Shown here: positions 8,235 to 16,487 of the stretch, piece by piece
Layout of the letters: each line of letters begins with the position of its first letter
Position numbering within the stretch: position 1 is the stretch's first letter
Assembly (NCBI RefSeq): GCF_019733395.1
Contig: NZ_JAIHOO010000001.1
Location: 4,216,894-4,280,893, forward strand
Source: Lysobacter sp. BMK333-48F3
Lineage (GTDB): Bacteria > Pseudomonadota > Gammaproteobacteria > Xanthomonadales > Xanthomonadaceae
Length of the DNA stretch: 64,000 bases
Reading direction: 5' to 3'
Program-made: the position numbers and the translations under genes
Notes under the pieces: model-generated
Database searches by the model: none
The model's input: the letters and a program-made list of their open reading frames with translations, nothing else
What the model was told of the DNA's origin: nothing

Positions 8235-9310
8235 ACCGCCTTCGTCCGCATGTTTCCGCATTGAGCCTGGCGCTGTGCGCCGCGGCCCTGGCGCCGGGCT
8301 TCGCCGCGGCGCAGTCGGCGCACGCCGGCCACGCACCGCCGCCGGCGGCTGCGCCCGCGACGCAGTCGGCCGAGGCCGATCGTTCGCAGATGGATCACTC
8401 GAAGATGGGCCACGGCGAAGCCGCCCCTGCGCAGCGGGATCGCGCGCAGACCAAGCATGGCGAGGCCGATCACTCGACGATGGACCACTCGCAGATGAAC
8501 CACGGCGAAGTCGACCATTCGCAGATGGACCATTCGAAGATGGGCCACGGCGAGGCCGATCGCCCGCCCGCCGAGCGCAAGGCCGCGGCCGCGGGCGAGC
8601 CGCGCGAGCCGATTCCGGTGCCGACCGACGCCGACCGCGCCGCGGCGTTTCCGCCGCTGCAGCACCATATGCAGCACGCGCCGGCGGTGAATCATTACCT
8701 GGTGTTCAACCGGCTCGAATCGGTCGAGGCCGAGCACGGCAGCGCCCAGGCCTGGGAAGCGCAGGGCTGGATCGGCACCGACACCGACCGGCTGTGGCTG
8801 CGCAGCGAGGGCGAGCGCGAGCACGGCGCCACCGAATCGGCCGATCTGGAAGTGCTGTACGGCCGGGCGATTTCGCCGTGGTGGGACGCGGTGGCCGGCC
8901 TTAAGCACGACTTCCGTCCCGAGTCCTCGCAGACCTGGGCCGCGTTCGGCGTGCAGGGCCTGTCGCCGTACAAGTTCGAAGTCGCCGCGACCGCGTACAT
9001 CGGCGAATCCGGACGCACCGCGCTCAACCTGGAGGCCGAGTACGAACTGCTGCTGACCAACCGGCTGATCCTGCAACCCTTGATCGAGGTCGATTTGAAC
9101 GGCAAGGACGACGCCCGGCGCGGCGTCGGCCGCGGGCTGAGCACGGTCGAGGCCGGCCTGCGCCTGCGCTACGAGTTCAACCGCCACTTCGCGCCGTACA
9201 TCGGCCTGAGCCGCGAACGCGCCTTCGGCGATACCGCCGACTACCGGCGCGCCGACGGCGAGGACGTGGACGACACCCGGTTCGTCGCCGGCATCCGGCT
9301 CTGGTTCTGA
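8231..9310 (+). CDS. copB: CopB outer-membrane copper-resistance protein
   Basis: Outer-membrane beta-barrel protein of the CopB family (359 residues). The signal peptide is MNRLRPHVSALSLALCAAAL..FAAAQ. It is followed by a His/Met-rich N-terminal segment with repeats of the form DHSQMDHSKMGHGEA (about residues 45-110), a likely periplasmic copper-binding arm. The C-terminal 220 residues are beta-strand rich and end in Phe (FVAGIRLWF), as outer-membrane proteins do. The start overlaps the copA stop by 4 bp, and the gene is followed 10 bp later by the cytochrome gene. Confidence 0.93.
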   Translation: MNRLRPHVSALSLALCAAALAPGFAAAQSAHAGHAPPPAAAPATQSAEADRSQMDHSKMGHGEAAPAQRDRAQTKHGEADHSTMDHSQMNHGEVDHSQMDHSKMGHGEADRPPAERKAAAAGEPREPIPVPTDADRAAAFPPLQHHMQHAPAVNHYLVFNRLESVEAEHGSAQAWEAQGWIGTDTDRLWLRSEGEREHGATESADLEVLYGRAISPWWDAVAGLKHDFRPESSQTWAAFGVQGLSPYKFEVAATAYIGESGRTALNLEAEYELLLTNRLILQPLIEVDLNGKDDARRGVGRGLSTVEAGLRLRYEFNRHFAPYIGLSRERAFGDTADYRRADGEDVDDTRFVAGIRLWF

Positions 9311-9320
9311 CGAGGACGCC

Positions 9321-10208
9321 ATGAACAACACGCTACGCAACACGCTGCGGCTCGGCGCCGCGGCGACGGTCGCGCTCGGCCTCGGCGCGGCCGCGACCTG
9401 GGCCGGACTGTACGACGTCGGCGCCGACGCGCCGCATTCGCGCCCGGTCTATGCCCTGCTCGACTACGCCCGCGAACGTTCGATCGCGGTGCGCGCGCGC
9501 GAACTGCAGGTGCCGCCCCTGGACGATCCCGAACGCATCCGCCAGGGCGCCGGCAATTACGAGGCGATGTGCGCGGGTTGCCACCTCGCGCCCGGCCGCG
9601 ATCCGACCGAGCTCGCGCGCGGACTGTATCCGGCGCCACCGGACCTGAGCCGGCACGAGGTCGATCCGGCGCAGGCGTTCTGGACCATCAAGCATGGGAT
9701 CAAGGCCTCGGGCATGCCGGCCTGGGGCGCGAGCATGGAGGATGCCCATCTGTGGAATCTGGTCGCGTTCCTGCGCCGGATGCCGGCGATGAACGCCGCG
9801 CAGTACCGCGATTGGGTCGAACGCAGCGACGGCCATTCGCACGGCGGCGGCGAGACCGCCGGCGTGGGGTCCGGCCACGCCGACGCCGGGCACGCGCATC
9901 CGGCGCAGGCCGATTCAGCGGGCGCCGGCACAGCGGACCACGCCGCGATGACGCATCCCGCGGCGAAACCGGCCCGTCCGGCAACGGCCGGTTCGCCGCA
10001 GGCGGTGCCGACGACACCGCCGCCGCCCTCGCCCGCCGATACCGGCGCCGCCAGCGGACACGGGCACGGACACGATGGACACGGCGACGACCCTGCTCAT
10101 CCGCCCAAGCCCGCGCCGGCTCGCTCCGCCCCGACGACGCCGGCGCAGCCCCCAAGCGATGTCGAAGCCGTACCGGCCGAGCATGAATCACATTCGCACC
10201 GGCACTGA
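9321..10208 (+). CDS. membrane-anchored c-type cytochrome with long His-rich tail
   Basis: Protein of 295 residues. An N-terminal hydrophobic segment (about 10-30) is a signal or anchor. One haem c site CAGCH is at residues 84-88, with a probable distal Met132 (ASGMPAWG), as in class I cytochromes. After about residue 160 the protein becomes a low-complexity tail rich in His, Ala, Pro and Gly (GHADAGHAHPAQ, GHGHGHDGHGDD), ending HESHSHRH. The gene is 10 bp after copB with a GAGGA ribosome-binding site, so it is probably part of the copper operon. Passing electrons from CopA-type Cu(I) oxidation, or binding periplasmic copper with the tail, are both inferences. Confidence 0.85.
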   Translation: MNNTLRNTLRLGAAATVALGLGAAATWAGLYDVGADAPHSRPVYALLDYARERSIAVRARELQVPPLDDPERIRQGAGNYEAMCAGCHLAPGRDPTELARGLYPAPPDLSRHEVDPAQAFWTIKHGIKASGMPAWGASMEDAHLWNLVAFLRRMPAMNAAQYRDWVERSDGHSHGGGETAGVGSGHADAGHAHPAQADSAGAGTADHAAMTHPAAKPARPATAGSPQAVPTTPPPPSPADTGAASGHGHGHDGHGDDPAHPPKPAPARSAPTTPAQPPSDVEAVPAEHESHSHRH

Positions 10209-10235
10209 ACGCGCCTTCTGGTCCGGGTAACGTCC

Positions 10236-10266
10236 CGGCCGCGGCGATCCGGCATCGCCGCGGCCG
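10236..10266 (+). terminator. 13-bp hairpin after the copper operon
   Basis: CGGCCGCGGCGAT (10236-10248) pairs perfectly with ATCGCCGCGGCCG (10254-10266) around a 5-base loop, 27 bases past the cytochrome stop. No T-run follows, so termination efficiency is uncertain. Confidence 0.6.
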
Positions 10267-10348
10267 ACCGGGCGCCGACCTTGGGGGCTGCGCGGCCGAC
10301 AGGCTATGATCCCCGCAGGACGATCCGGCCCGAGTCGAGGAGCACGCC

Positions 10349-10774
10349 ATGTCGATCACCTCCAAGGCCCGCCGCGACGCCAAGAAGCGCAAACTCGCCA
10401 AGGCCCGCAGCGCACCACCGCCGGGCCCCGGCATCGAGCCGCACGCCGAACTGCGCGACGACGCCGGCCGCCTGCTCGGCGGCATCGTCCGCCGCGAAGG
10501 CGAATGGACCCTGGGCCTGGGCGGCCGCATCGTCGGCGGATCGGAGAGCGCCGCGCGCGTGCTGGCCCTGCTCGAACGCGCCGCCAGCCTGCATCGCCGC
10601 GAAGGCCGCGAGGTCAGCCTGGGCTGCTCGCCGGCGCTGCGCCGCGCCGCCGACAGCGAAGTCGCCCAGCGCGGGATCAGCTTCGAGCAGTTCCGCGCCG
10701 AACTCGAACGCGAACTGGCGCTGGAAACCGACCCGGACCACGGCGGACTCGACGCGGCCGCCGTGCGCCACTAA
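10349..10774 (+). CDS. conserved hypothetical protein
   Basis: A 141-residue soluble protein without signal peptide or membrane segment. The N-terminus is strongly basic (SITSKARRDAKKRKLAKARS). The middle (GRLLGGIVRREGEWTLGLGGRIVGGSESAARVLALLERAA) looks like a beta-hairpin followed by a helix, and the C-terminal 40 residues are acidic. I do not recognise the family. A GAGGAG ribosome-binding site precedes the ATG. It stands alone between the copper operon and an FAD oxidoreductase gene on the same strand. Confidence 0.7.
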   Translation: MSITSKARRDAKKRKLAKARSAPPPGPGIEPHAELRDDAGRLLGGIVRREGEWTLGLGGRIVGGSESAARVLALLERAASLHRREGREVSLGCSPALRRAADSEVAQRGISFEQFRAELERELALETDPDHGGLDAAAVRH

Positions 10775-10853
10775 TTTCACCCGCCGCGGCGATCACCCGG
10801 CGCTGACGCCGCAACGGTTTTGCTAGGCGCATGCCCTGCACGCAGCGCCGGTC

Positions 10854-12068
10854 ATGATGGACCTCAAGAGCGGCACGCCGTACTGGGCGATCCGCAACGG
10901 CCTGATGCACGCGTTTCCGCCGCTGCGCCAAGACCTGCGCTGCGAGGTCGCGGTGATCGGCGGCGGCATCAGCGGCGCGCTGATCGCCGACGAACTGGCC
11001 GCGCACGGCATCGACACGGCGCTGTTCGAGCAGCGCGACATCGGCTGGGGCAGCACCGCCGCCAGCACCGCCCTGCTCCAGTACGAAATCGACACGCCCC
11101 TGCTCGAGCTGTGCCGGCGCTACGGCGAAGACGCCGCGGCCGCCGCCTACCGCGCCTGCGCCGAAGCGATCCCGGCGCTGGAGTCGGTCGCGCGCGGGCT
11201 GCGCGACGTCGACTTCGCCCGCTGCGACAGCCTGTATTTCGCCAGCAAGCCGCGCCACCGCACGGCGCTGCGCGACGAGGCCGCCTTGCGCCTGCGCCAC
11301 GGCCTGCAGTTGCGCTGGCTCGACGAGCAGGCGCTGGCCGCCGACTACGGCTTGCGCGCGCCGGGCGCGATCCTCAGCGCCTGCGCCGCCCGGGTCGATC
11401 CGTATCGCATGACCTTGCGCCTGTTGGCCCGATTGCAGCGGCGCGGGGTCGGCGTCTACGACCGCACCCGGCTGCAGTTGCTGCGCTCGACCTCGCGCTC
11501 GGTCGAGCTGCGCAGCCAGGGCGGCTTGCGGGTGCGCGCCGGCCACGCGGTGGTCGCCGCCGGCTATGCCGGCCAGCACTGGCTCCGGCAGCGCCTGGCC
11601 CGCAACCGCAGCAGCTACGCCTTCGTCACCGATCCGCTCGACGACGCGACGCTCGGCGGTTTGCGCGACACCCTGGTGTGGGAAACCGCGCGGCCCTACC
11701 TGTACCTGCGCGCCACCGGCGACGGCCGCCTGCTGGTCGGCGGCGCGGACGATGCGGTCGATCTGCCGGCGCGGCGCGATCGGCGCGTGCCGGGCAAGGC
11801 GCGCAAACTGGTCGCCGCGGTCGCGCGGCGTTTTCCCGGGTTGTTGTTGCGGCCGGCGTTCGCCTGGGGCGGCACCTTCGCCGAAACCGACGACGGCCTG
11901 CCCTGGTTCGGCGCGCATCCGCAGCACGGCCCGCGGGTGTTGTTCGCGATGGCCTACGGCGGCAACGGCATCACCTACAGCATGATCGGCGCGGGCCTGC
12001 TGCGCGCGGCGATCGAACGCCGCAAGCATCCGCTGGCGGAGCTGTTCTCGTTCGATCGTCGAGGATGA
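10854..12068 (+). CDS. FAD-dependent oxidoreductase, DAO/glycine oxidase family
   Basis: A 404-residue flavoprotein of the DadA/glycine oxidase superfamily. The dinucleotide-binding motif VAVIGGGISGALIADELAAHG is near residues 32-52, followed by the family sequence DIGWGSTAASTALLQYE. The C-terminal substrate/FAD segment reads WGGTFAETDDGLPWFG and AMAYGGNGITYSMIGAGLL. It has no signal peptide. The substrate is probably an amino acid or other amine but cannot be stated. Two adjacent ATGs (10854, 10857) are possible starts. Confidence 0.85.
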   Translation: MMDLKSGTPYWAIRNGLMHAFPPLRQDLRCEVAVIGGGISGALIADELAAHGIDTALFEQRDIGWGSTAASTALLQYEIDTPLLELCRRYGEDAAAAAYRACAEAIPALESVARGLRDVDFARCDSLYFASKPRHRTALRDEAALRLRHGLQLRWLDEQALAADYGLRAPGAILSACAARVDPYRMTLRLLARLQRRGVGVYDRTRLQLLRSTSRSVELRSQGGLRVRAGHAVVAAGYAGQHWLRQRLARNRSSYAFVTDPLDDATLGGLRDTLVWETARPYLYLRATGDGRLLVGGADDAVDLPARRDRRVPGKARKLVAAVARRFPGLLLRPAFAWGGTFAETDDGLPWFGAHPQHGPRVLFAMAYGGNGITYSMIGAGLLRAAIERRKHPLAELFSFDRRG

Positions 12069-12084
12069 GATTAAGGCGCGCCGC

Positions 12085-12726
12085 TCAGCGCACGGCGGCT
12101 TCGAATTCGGCGAAGGCCGGCCGGTCTTGCGCGGCCGCGTGCACGCGGGCCAGCCGGTAGCCGCGGCCATCGGCTTCGACGGTCGCGCCGAGCGCGATGC
12201 GCTGGCGCCGCACCTGGGCCGGCGGCGCCGAGGCCAGAGTGAACTCCGCCGGCCAGTGGATCCATTCCAGCGAGCCGTCGGCCGCGTCCAGGGCTTGCAC
12301 GGCGATCCGCGAGGCGCCGATGCGCGTGCCGCCGTCGCCGGCGAACACCGGAATCGATGCGGCGGCATCCACGCAGGGCGAGTCGGAACTCGGCCCCTTG
12401 AGCAGCACGGTCGCGCGTTCGCGTTCGTGCGACGGCTCCAGGCGCACGACCTGGTAGCACTGCGCGCCGGCCACCAGCCACTGGCCGGGCGCGTACTCGG
12501 CGGTCGCGGTCCATTCCCGGCCCGGCTCCGGCATCAGCGCCAAGCGCGCGCTCATGCGTCCGTCGTCGTGGCGCTCGACGCGCTCGATCGCCAGCGAATG
12601 GCCGTCGTCCAGGCGCACGACCGTGCCTTGGCGAATGACCCGGCCGCCGGCTTCGGCGGCGTCAGCGTGCGGCATGTGCATCGACAGGACCAGGATGGCG
12701 GGCAGCAGCCCTTGCGACAGTGTCAT
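12085..12726 (-). CDS. exported protein of unknown function
   Basis: A 213-residue protein with a signal peptide (MTLSQGLLPAILVLSMHMPHADAAEA). The rest is predicted beta-rich and has two or three cysteines (AQCYQVV, DSPCVDAAAS). I do not recognise a family. It is convergent with the FAD oxidoreductase gene, with only 16 bp between the stops. Confidence 0.65.
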   Translation of the reverse strand: MTLSQGLLPAILVLSMHMPHADAAEAGGRVIRQGTVVRLDDGHSLAIERVERHDDGRMSARLALMPEPGREWTATAEYAPGQWLVAGAQCYQVVRLEPSHERERATVLLKGPSSDSPCVDAAASIPVFAGDGGTRIGASRIAVQALDAADGSLEWIHWPAEFTLASAPPAQVRRQRIALGATVEADGRGYRLARVHAAAQDRPAFAEFEAAVR

Positions 12727-12825
12727 GGGATCGTCCGGACGGGCGCCGGCGGCGGCCTCCGCGCGGTCGAGCTTAGGCCAAGCCGCGCGCGGGCGACAAG
12801 CGCGGCGCGCGCAGCGTGACCGCGA

Positions 12826-13710
12826 TCACTTGGTCGCCGACGACACGCCGTAGCTGAACGAATCCATCGCCTCGTCGAACGGGATCTTCTTCACCCCTTC
12901 GGTGCCGTGCGGGTTGTACACCTCGACATAGCGCTGGCCGTTCTCTTCCTTGACCCCGACCACGGTATAGACGTGCCAGTCGACCAGGCCGTGCTTGGTG
13001 GCCACGTCCTTGTTCACGCCCTTGAAGTCGTCGGGCGTGCCGAGCACCACCGCCTTGCCGCCGTCGAGGTCGCTCTTGAGGTCCTCGAAGCTGTAGTCGT
13101 CGGTGTCGATCTGATCGGCGTCGTGGCCGGTCAGCAGGCTCATGATCTCGGCCGAGTTGCCGCCGTGGTTGATCGCGTCGTAGCCGCCCTTGTACTGGGC
13201 GTAGGCCTTCTCGACGATCTTCGGCCAGATCTCGGCCTTCTCGCCCTTGCCGTTGACGAAGTCGCCCGAGCCGTTGGCGGACTTGTCGGAGAAGTTGCCG
13301 TCGACCTTGATCTCGACCTTCTTGTATTCGCCGCCGCCGAAGAAACCGGGGATGCCGAGGAAGCCGTTGTCCTTCTCGTAGAAGGTCACGGTGTAAGTGC
13401 CGTCGCCGTTGTCGCGCACCGCGTTCTTGACCAGTTCCGGGTTCTTGGCCGCGACCGCGCCGATCCCGGCGACCACGTAGCAGTCGTTGAGGCCGCCCTG
13501 GGCGATGTCGTCGTAGTCGACCGCATGGCCGTCGCCGGCGCCCTGCTCGAACACCTTGGTCTCGCCCTGGATCGGCTTGCAGTCGCCGGTGCCGTCGCAG
13601 GCGTTCTTTTTGTCGCCGCCGAGGTTCTGGGCCTGGTCGCCGGGCAGGAAGGGATCGAGCGCCTGCAGGGCGCGCTGGCCGATATCGGTGACGGACGAGG
13701 TCCAGGACAT
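12826..13710 (-). CDS. calpain-like (C2 family) cysteine protease
   Basis: A 294-residue protein with the calpain catalytic pattern. The Cys block is QGGLNDCYVVAG with C77 and the oxyanion Gln six residues before it (Q71). The His block is GLVDWHVYTVVGV (H246) and the Asn block is EVYNPHG (N266). WPKIVEKAYAQYKGGYDAINHGG matches the calpain segment between the Cys and His blocks. There is no signal peptide or membrane segment; the first 75 residues are polar and include two cysteines (ACDGTGDC). Lys and Asp content is higher than in neighbouring proteins. It could be an intracellular protease or an effector exported by a signal-less route; that is open. The start at 13710 is preferred over the longer frame, whose extension is Arg/Pro-rich shadow coding. 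Confidence 0.85.
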   Translation of the reverse strand: MSWTSSVTDIGQRALQALDPFLPGDQAQNLGGDKKNACDGTGDCKPIQGETKVFEQGAGDGHAVDYDDIAQGGLNDCYVVAGIGAVAAKNPELVKNAVRDNGDGTYTVTFYEKDNGFLGIPGFFGGGEYKKVEIKVDGNFSDKSANGSGDFVNGKGEKAEIWPKIVEKAYAQYKGGYDAINHGGNSAEIMSLLTGHDADQIDTDDYSFEDLKSDLDGGKAVVLGTPDDFKGVNKDVATKHGLVDWHVYTVVGVKEENGQRYVEVYNPHGTEGVKKIPFDEAMDSFSYGVSSATK

Positions 13711-13860
13711 GACGCGGCTCCGGATGCGGGGAATGGGCCGAAGCATGCGCGGCGGCGCGGCGCCTGCCCAGCTAGGGCGTGCCCCATCTCGGGCCGTCCC
13801 GAGCGCACCACGGCGGCCTCGCCGCATGCGCCGCAGCGCGGTTCGCAACTCCAGCCGAGA

Positions 13861-13902
13861 CGATACGAGAACGGGCCGCTTGCGCGGCCCGTCGTCGTAT
13901 CG
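13861..13902 (-). terminator. long imperfect hairpin after the OmpA lipoprotein gene
   Basis: CGATACGA...CGGGCCGC pairs with GCGGCCCG...TCGTATCG around a TTGC loop, with a short internal bulge. It lies about 70 bases past the OmpA-family stop on the minus strand and upstream of the protease gene, so it probably separates the two transcription units. Confidence 0.65.
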
Positions 13903-13971
13903 CTGGTCGGCTGTCCCGCCGGTACTGAGCGGCGACGCTCAGTCGGCGATCCAGGATCTACGAGCAGGCGT

Positions 13972-14718
13972 TTACGAACGCACCGGCACCAGGGTGATTT
14001 CGACCCGGCGGTTCTGCGCCCGGCCGGCCTCGGTGTCGTTGCTGGCGATCGGGCGGGTCTTGCCGGCGCCGGTGAGGATGAAACGGTCGCGCATCAGGCC
14101 CTTGGACATCAGGTAATTGCCGACGCTGCCGGCGCGCTGCTCGGACAGGCGCTGGTTGACCGCGTCCGTGCCGATGCTGTCGGTGTGGCCGGCGACCTCG
14201 ACGATGGTCTGGTTGTACTCGGTCAGGGTGCTGGCGACGTTGTCGAGCACCGGATAGAACTGCGGGTCGAGATTGGCGCTGTTGAAGGCGAAGGTGATGT
14301 TGCTCGGCATGTTCAGGGTGATGTTGTCGCCGTTGCGGACCACGTCGACGCCGGTGCCGGCCATGCGGTCGCGCAGCGCGCGTTCCTGGCGGTCCTGGTA
14401 GTTGCCGATCGCGCCGCCGGCCAAACCGCCGACGCCGGCGCCGATCAGGGCGCGCTGGCGGCGTTCGGTGGCATCGTCGCCGCTGAGCAGGCCCGCGGCC
14501 ACGCCGGCCAGGGCGCCGATCAACGCGCCCTTCTGGGTCTTGCTCATCCCGCCCTGCTGCTGCGGCGGCGGGTTCTGGTTCGGATAGCCCTGGTTCGGAT
14601 AGGGCTGCTGCTGTCCGCCGTAGTAGCCGCCTCCGCCGGTCGCGCAGCCGGCGAGCATCGCGGTCATGGTGGCGGCGGCCAGGGCGAGCTTGAGCGTCTT
14701 CGAGATCGGGGTTTTCAT
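13972..14718 (-). CDS. OmpA-family outer-membrane lipoprotein (YiaD type)
   Basis: A 248-residue lipoprotein that tethers the outer membrane to peptidoglycan. A lipobox (MLAGCATG) follows the signal sequence. Next comes a Gln/Pro/Tyr-rich linker and a glycine-zipper segment (GALIGALAGVAAGLLSG, ALIGAGVGGLAGGAIG). The C-terminal OmpA domain carries NITFAFNSANLDP, VAGHTDSIGTDAVNQRLSEQRA and the Arg pair AQNRRVEI that contact diaminopimelate. The start at 14718 is fixed by the lipoprotein signal. Confidence 0.93.
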   Translation of the reverse strand: MKTPISKTLKLALAAATMTAMLAGCATGGGGYYGGQQQPYPNQGYPNQNPPPQQQGGMSKTQKGALIGALAGVAAGLLSGDDATERRQRALIGAGVGGLAGGAIGNYQDRQERALRDRMAGTGVDVVRNGDNITLNMPSNITFAFNSANLDPQFYPVLDNVASTLTEYNQTIVEVAGHTDSIGTDAVNQRLSEQRAGSVGNYLMSKGLMRDRFILTGAGKTRPIASNDTEAGRAQNRRVEITLVPVRS

Positions 14719-14843
14719 GGCGGTCCTCGGCTGTGGCGGTGTTGCGTGCGCGCCCAAACTAATCACGCCGCCGTCGCGGGCGGGTGACGAGCGCGCGCGC
14801 CGCTGCGCCGCGATTCAGCTTGCCGGGAGGCGCCGCGCGGCGC

Positions 14844-16325
14844 TCAGGCCGAGATCGGTTCCGGCATCAGCGCGTCGGCGCCGGCCGCGTCCAGGGGCAC
14901 GTCCCAATTGCCCATCAGCGCCAGGTACAGCAGCTTGTCGAATTCGCTGCCGAAGCGCTGGATCACCGCGTCCGGGTCGGGGATCAGTTTGCCGTCGGCG
15001 ATCAGGCCGAAGTGGACCTTGCCGTTGTAGCTGAGGATCGAAATGCCGATCCCGATCGAGCCGGTCTGCGGTACCCAGAACATCATCCCGTCCAGGCGCG
15101 AGCCGGCCATGTACAGCGGCTGCTGCGGCCCGGGGACGTTGGTCGCCACGGCGGTGGCCTTGCGGCTGAACAGCTCCAGCGCCAGCCCCTGGACCTGCGA
15201 CGGCGCCATGCCGAGTGCGGCCAAAAGTCCAAATGCAACAATGGCTTGTCGGGAATTCTTGAGATTATTCATGCACTCGGCGACGCGCTCGACCCGGCGG
15301 ATCGGGTTGTCTTCGCCGACCGGCAGGTCGAGGAACACCAGGCCGAAGTGGTTGCCGAGCTTGCGCGCGTGTTCGAGCGGACGCAGGTTGACCGGCACCG
15401 TGGCGCGCAGGGTCAGGCCGTCGACCTGGTCGCCGCGTTCGATCATGTAGCTGCGCAGCGCGCCGGCCGCGGTCGCCATCAGCACGTCGTTGACCGTGCA
15501 GTCGCAGGCGCGGCCGACCGCCTTGACCTCTTCCAGGTCCAGCGGCTCGGCCCAGGCCACGCGCTTGCTGACCCCGAGCTTGCCGCGCAGCAGCGAGGGC
15601 GGATCGTCCGACAACGACAGCGCGTGCAGCAGTTCGCGCGCGATCTCGCCGCCCTCCTTGGCCAGCATCGCCGCCAGGGTCGGGTCGCGGTACATCTCCA
15701 TGCCCTTCTCGACCACCTTGCTGCCGAGCTTCATGTAACGGTCGACCGCGCCGACCCGACGGGCGACGTCGACGCCGTCCTGCTTGAGCCAGGCCTGGGC
15801 CAGGTCGCTGCCCTTGGCCGGCTGGGCGGTGGTGTCGGTCAGCGACAACAGCACCTGGACCAGGGCGATGCCGTCGGCGTAGCTGTGGTGGATGCGCGCG
15901 ACCAGGGCCGAGCCGCCGTTGTAGCGCTCGACCAGATGGAACTGCCACAAGGGCCGGCTGCCGTCGAGCGGGCTGGACGCGAGTTGGCTGACGAAGCGCT
16001 CCAGGGCGCGCTTGCCGCCGCGCCCCGGCAGCGCGGTGTGCTGCACGTGCCAGTCGATGTCGAAGTCGTCGTCGGTCTGCCAGTAGGCGCCGGCGGCGGT
16101 GTCGACCGCCTTCTGCCGGAACCGGGTATAGGCCAGGAAACGCTGCTTGACCACGCGCTTGAACGCATCCACCGACATCGGCTCGGCGAACATCAGCACG
16201 CCGGTGATCATCATCGGGTTGGTCGGCCGCTCCATCCGCAGCCAGGCCGTGTCGACCCGCGACATCGGTTCGCGCCGTGCGCGCTTGCGCGATTGCGTGG
16301 TCGATCCCGCCTCTGCCTTGGCCAT
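14844..16325 (-). CDS. wax ester synthase/diacylglycerol acyltransferase (WS/DGAT family)
   Basis: Acyl-CoA:alcohol or acyl-CoA:diacylglycerol acyltransferase making storage lipids (493 residues). The active-site motif HHSYADG is at residues 146-152 (HHxxxDG). The conserved N-terminus MSRVDTAWLRMERPTNPM and the C-terminal VPGPQQPLYMAGSRL also match the family. A GGGGAGGA ribosome-binding site precedes the ATG at 16325. An AT-rich, rare-codon patch at 15221-15275 encodes MNNLKNSRQAIVAFGLLA. Which acceptor is used cannot be read from the sequence. Confidence 0.9.
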   Translation of the reverse strand: MAKAEAGSTTQSRKRARREPMSRVDTAWLRMERPTNPMMITGVLMFAEPMSVDAFKRVVKQRFLAYTRFRQKAVDTAAGAYWQTDDDFDIDWHVQHTALPGRGGKRALERFVSQLASSPLDGSRPLWQFHLVERYNGGSALVARIHHSYADGIALVQVLLSLTDTTAQPAKGSDLAQAWLKQDGVDVARRVGAVDRYMKLGSKVVEKGMEMYRDPTLAAMLAKEGGEIARELLHALSLSDDPPSLLRGKLGVSKRVAWAEPLDLEEVKAVGRACDCTVNDVLMATAAGALRSYMIERGDQVDGLTLRATVPVNLRPLEHARKLGNHFGLVFLDLPVGEDNPIRRVERVAECMNNLKNSRQAIVAFGLLAALGMAPSQVQGLALELFSRKATAVATNVPGPQQPLYMAGSRLDGMMFWVPQTGSIGIGISILSYNGKVHFGLIADGKLIPDPDAVIQRFGSEFDKLLYLALMGNWDVPLDAAGADALMPEPISA

Positions 16326-16402
16326 GCGTCCTCCCCGGATGTTCGGCGAGTGAATCATGCGGTCGCAGGAGCGGTCAACGCGCTTGCGCGCGTTGCGCGC
16401 AC

Positions 16403-16487
16403 GGGGATGGGGAATCGGGAATAGAGAATCGGTCAAAGCATGCGCTGCTTTCCGATTCCCCATTCCCCATTCCCTATTCCCGACCCC
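16403..16487. repeat. hairpin element with GGGAATGG-type arms
   Basis: The left arm GGGGATGGGGAATCGGGAAT (16403-16422 and on to 16433) is complementary to a right arm of ATTCCCCATTCCCC units (16452-16486). The centre is a small hairpin, AAAGCA-TGCGC-TGCTTT (16435-16451). The photolyase stop codon at 16474-16476 lies inside the right arm. The same G-rich heptad sequence appears at 41762-41816 and 45922-46074. Confidence 0.8.

Noticed and set aside
8275..8904. Long Arg/Pro/Ala-rich frames in alternative phase across the copper genes and elsewhere
   Set aside because: High-GC shadow frames of clearly coding genes; no start signals, homology or sensible composition.
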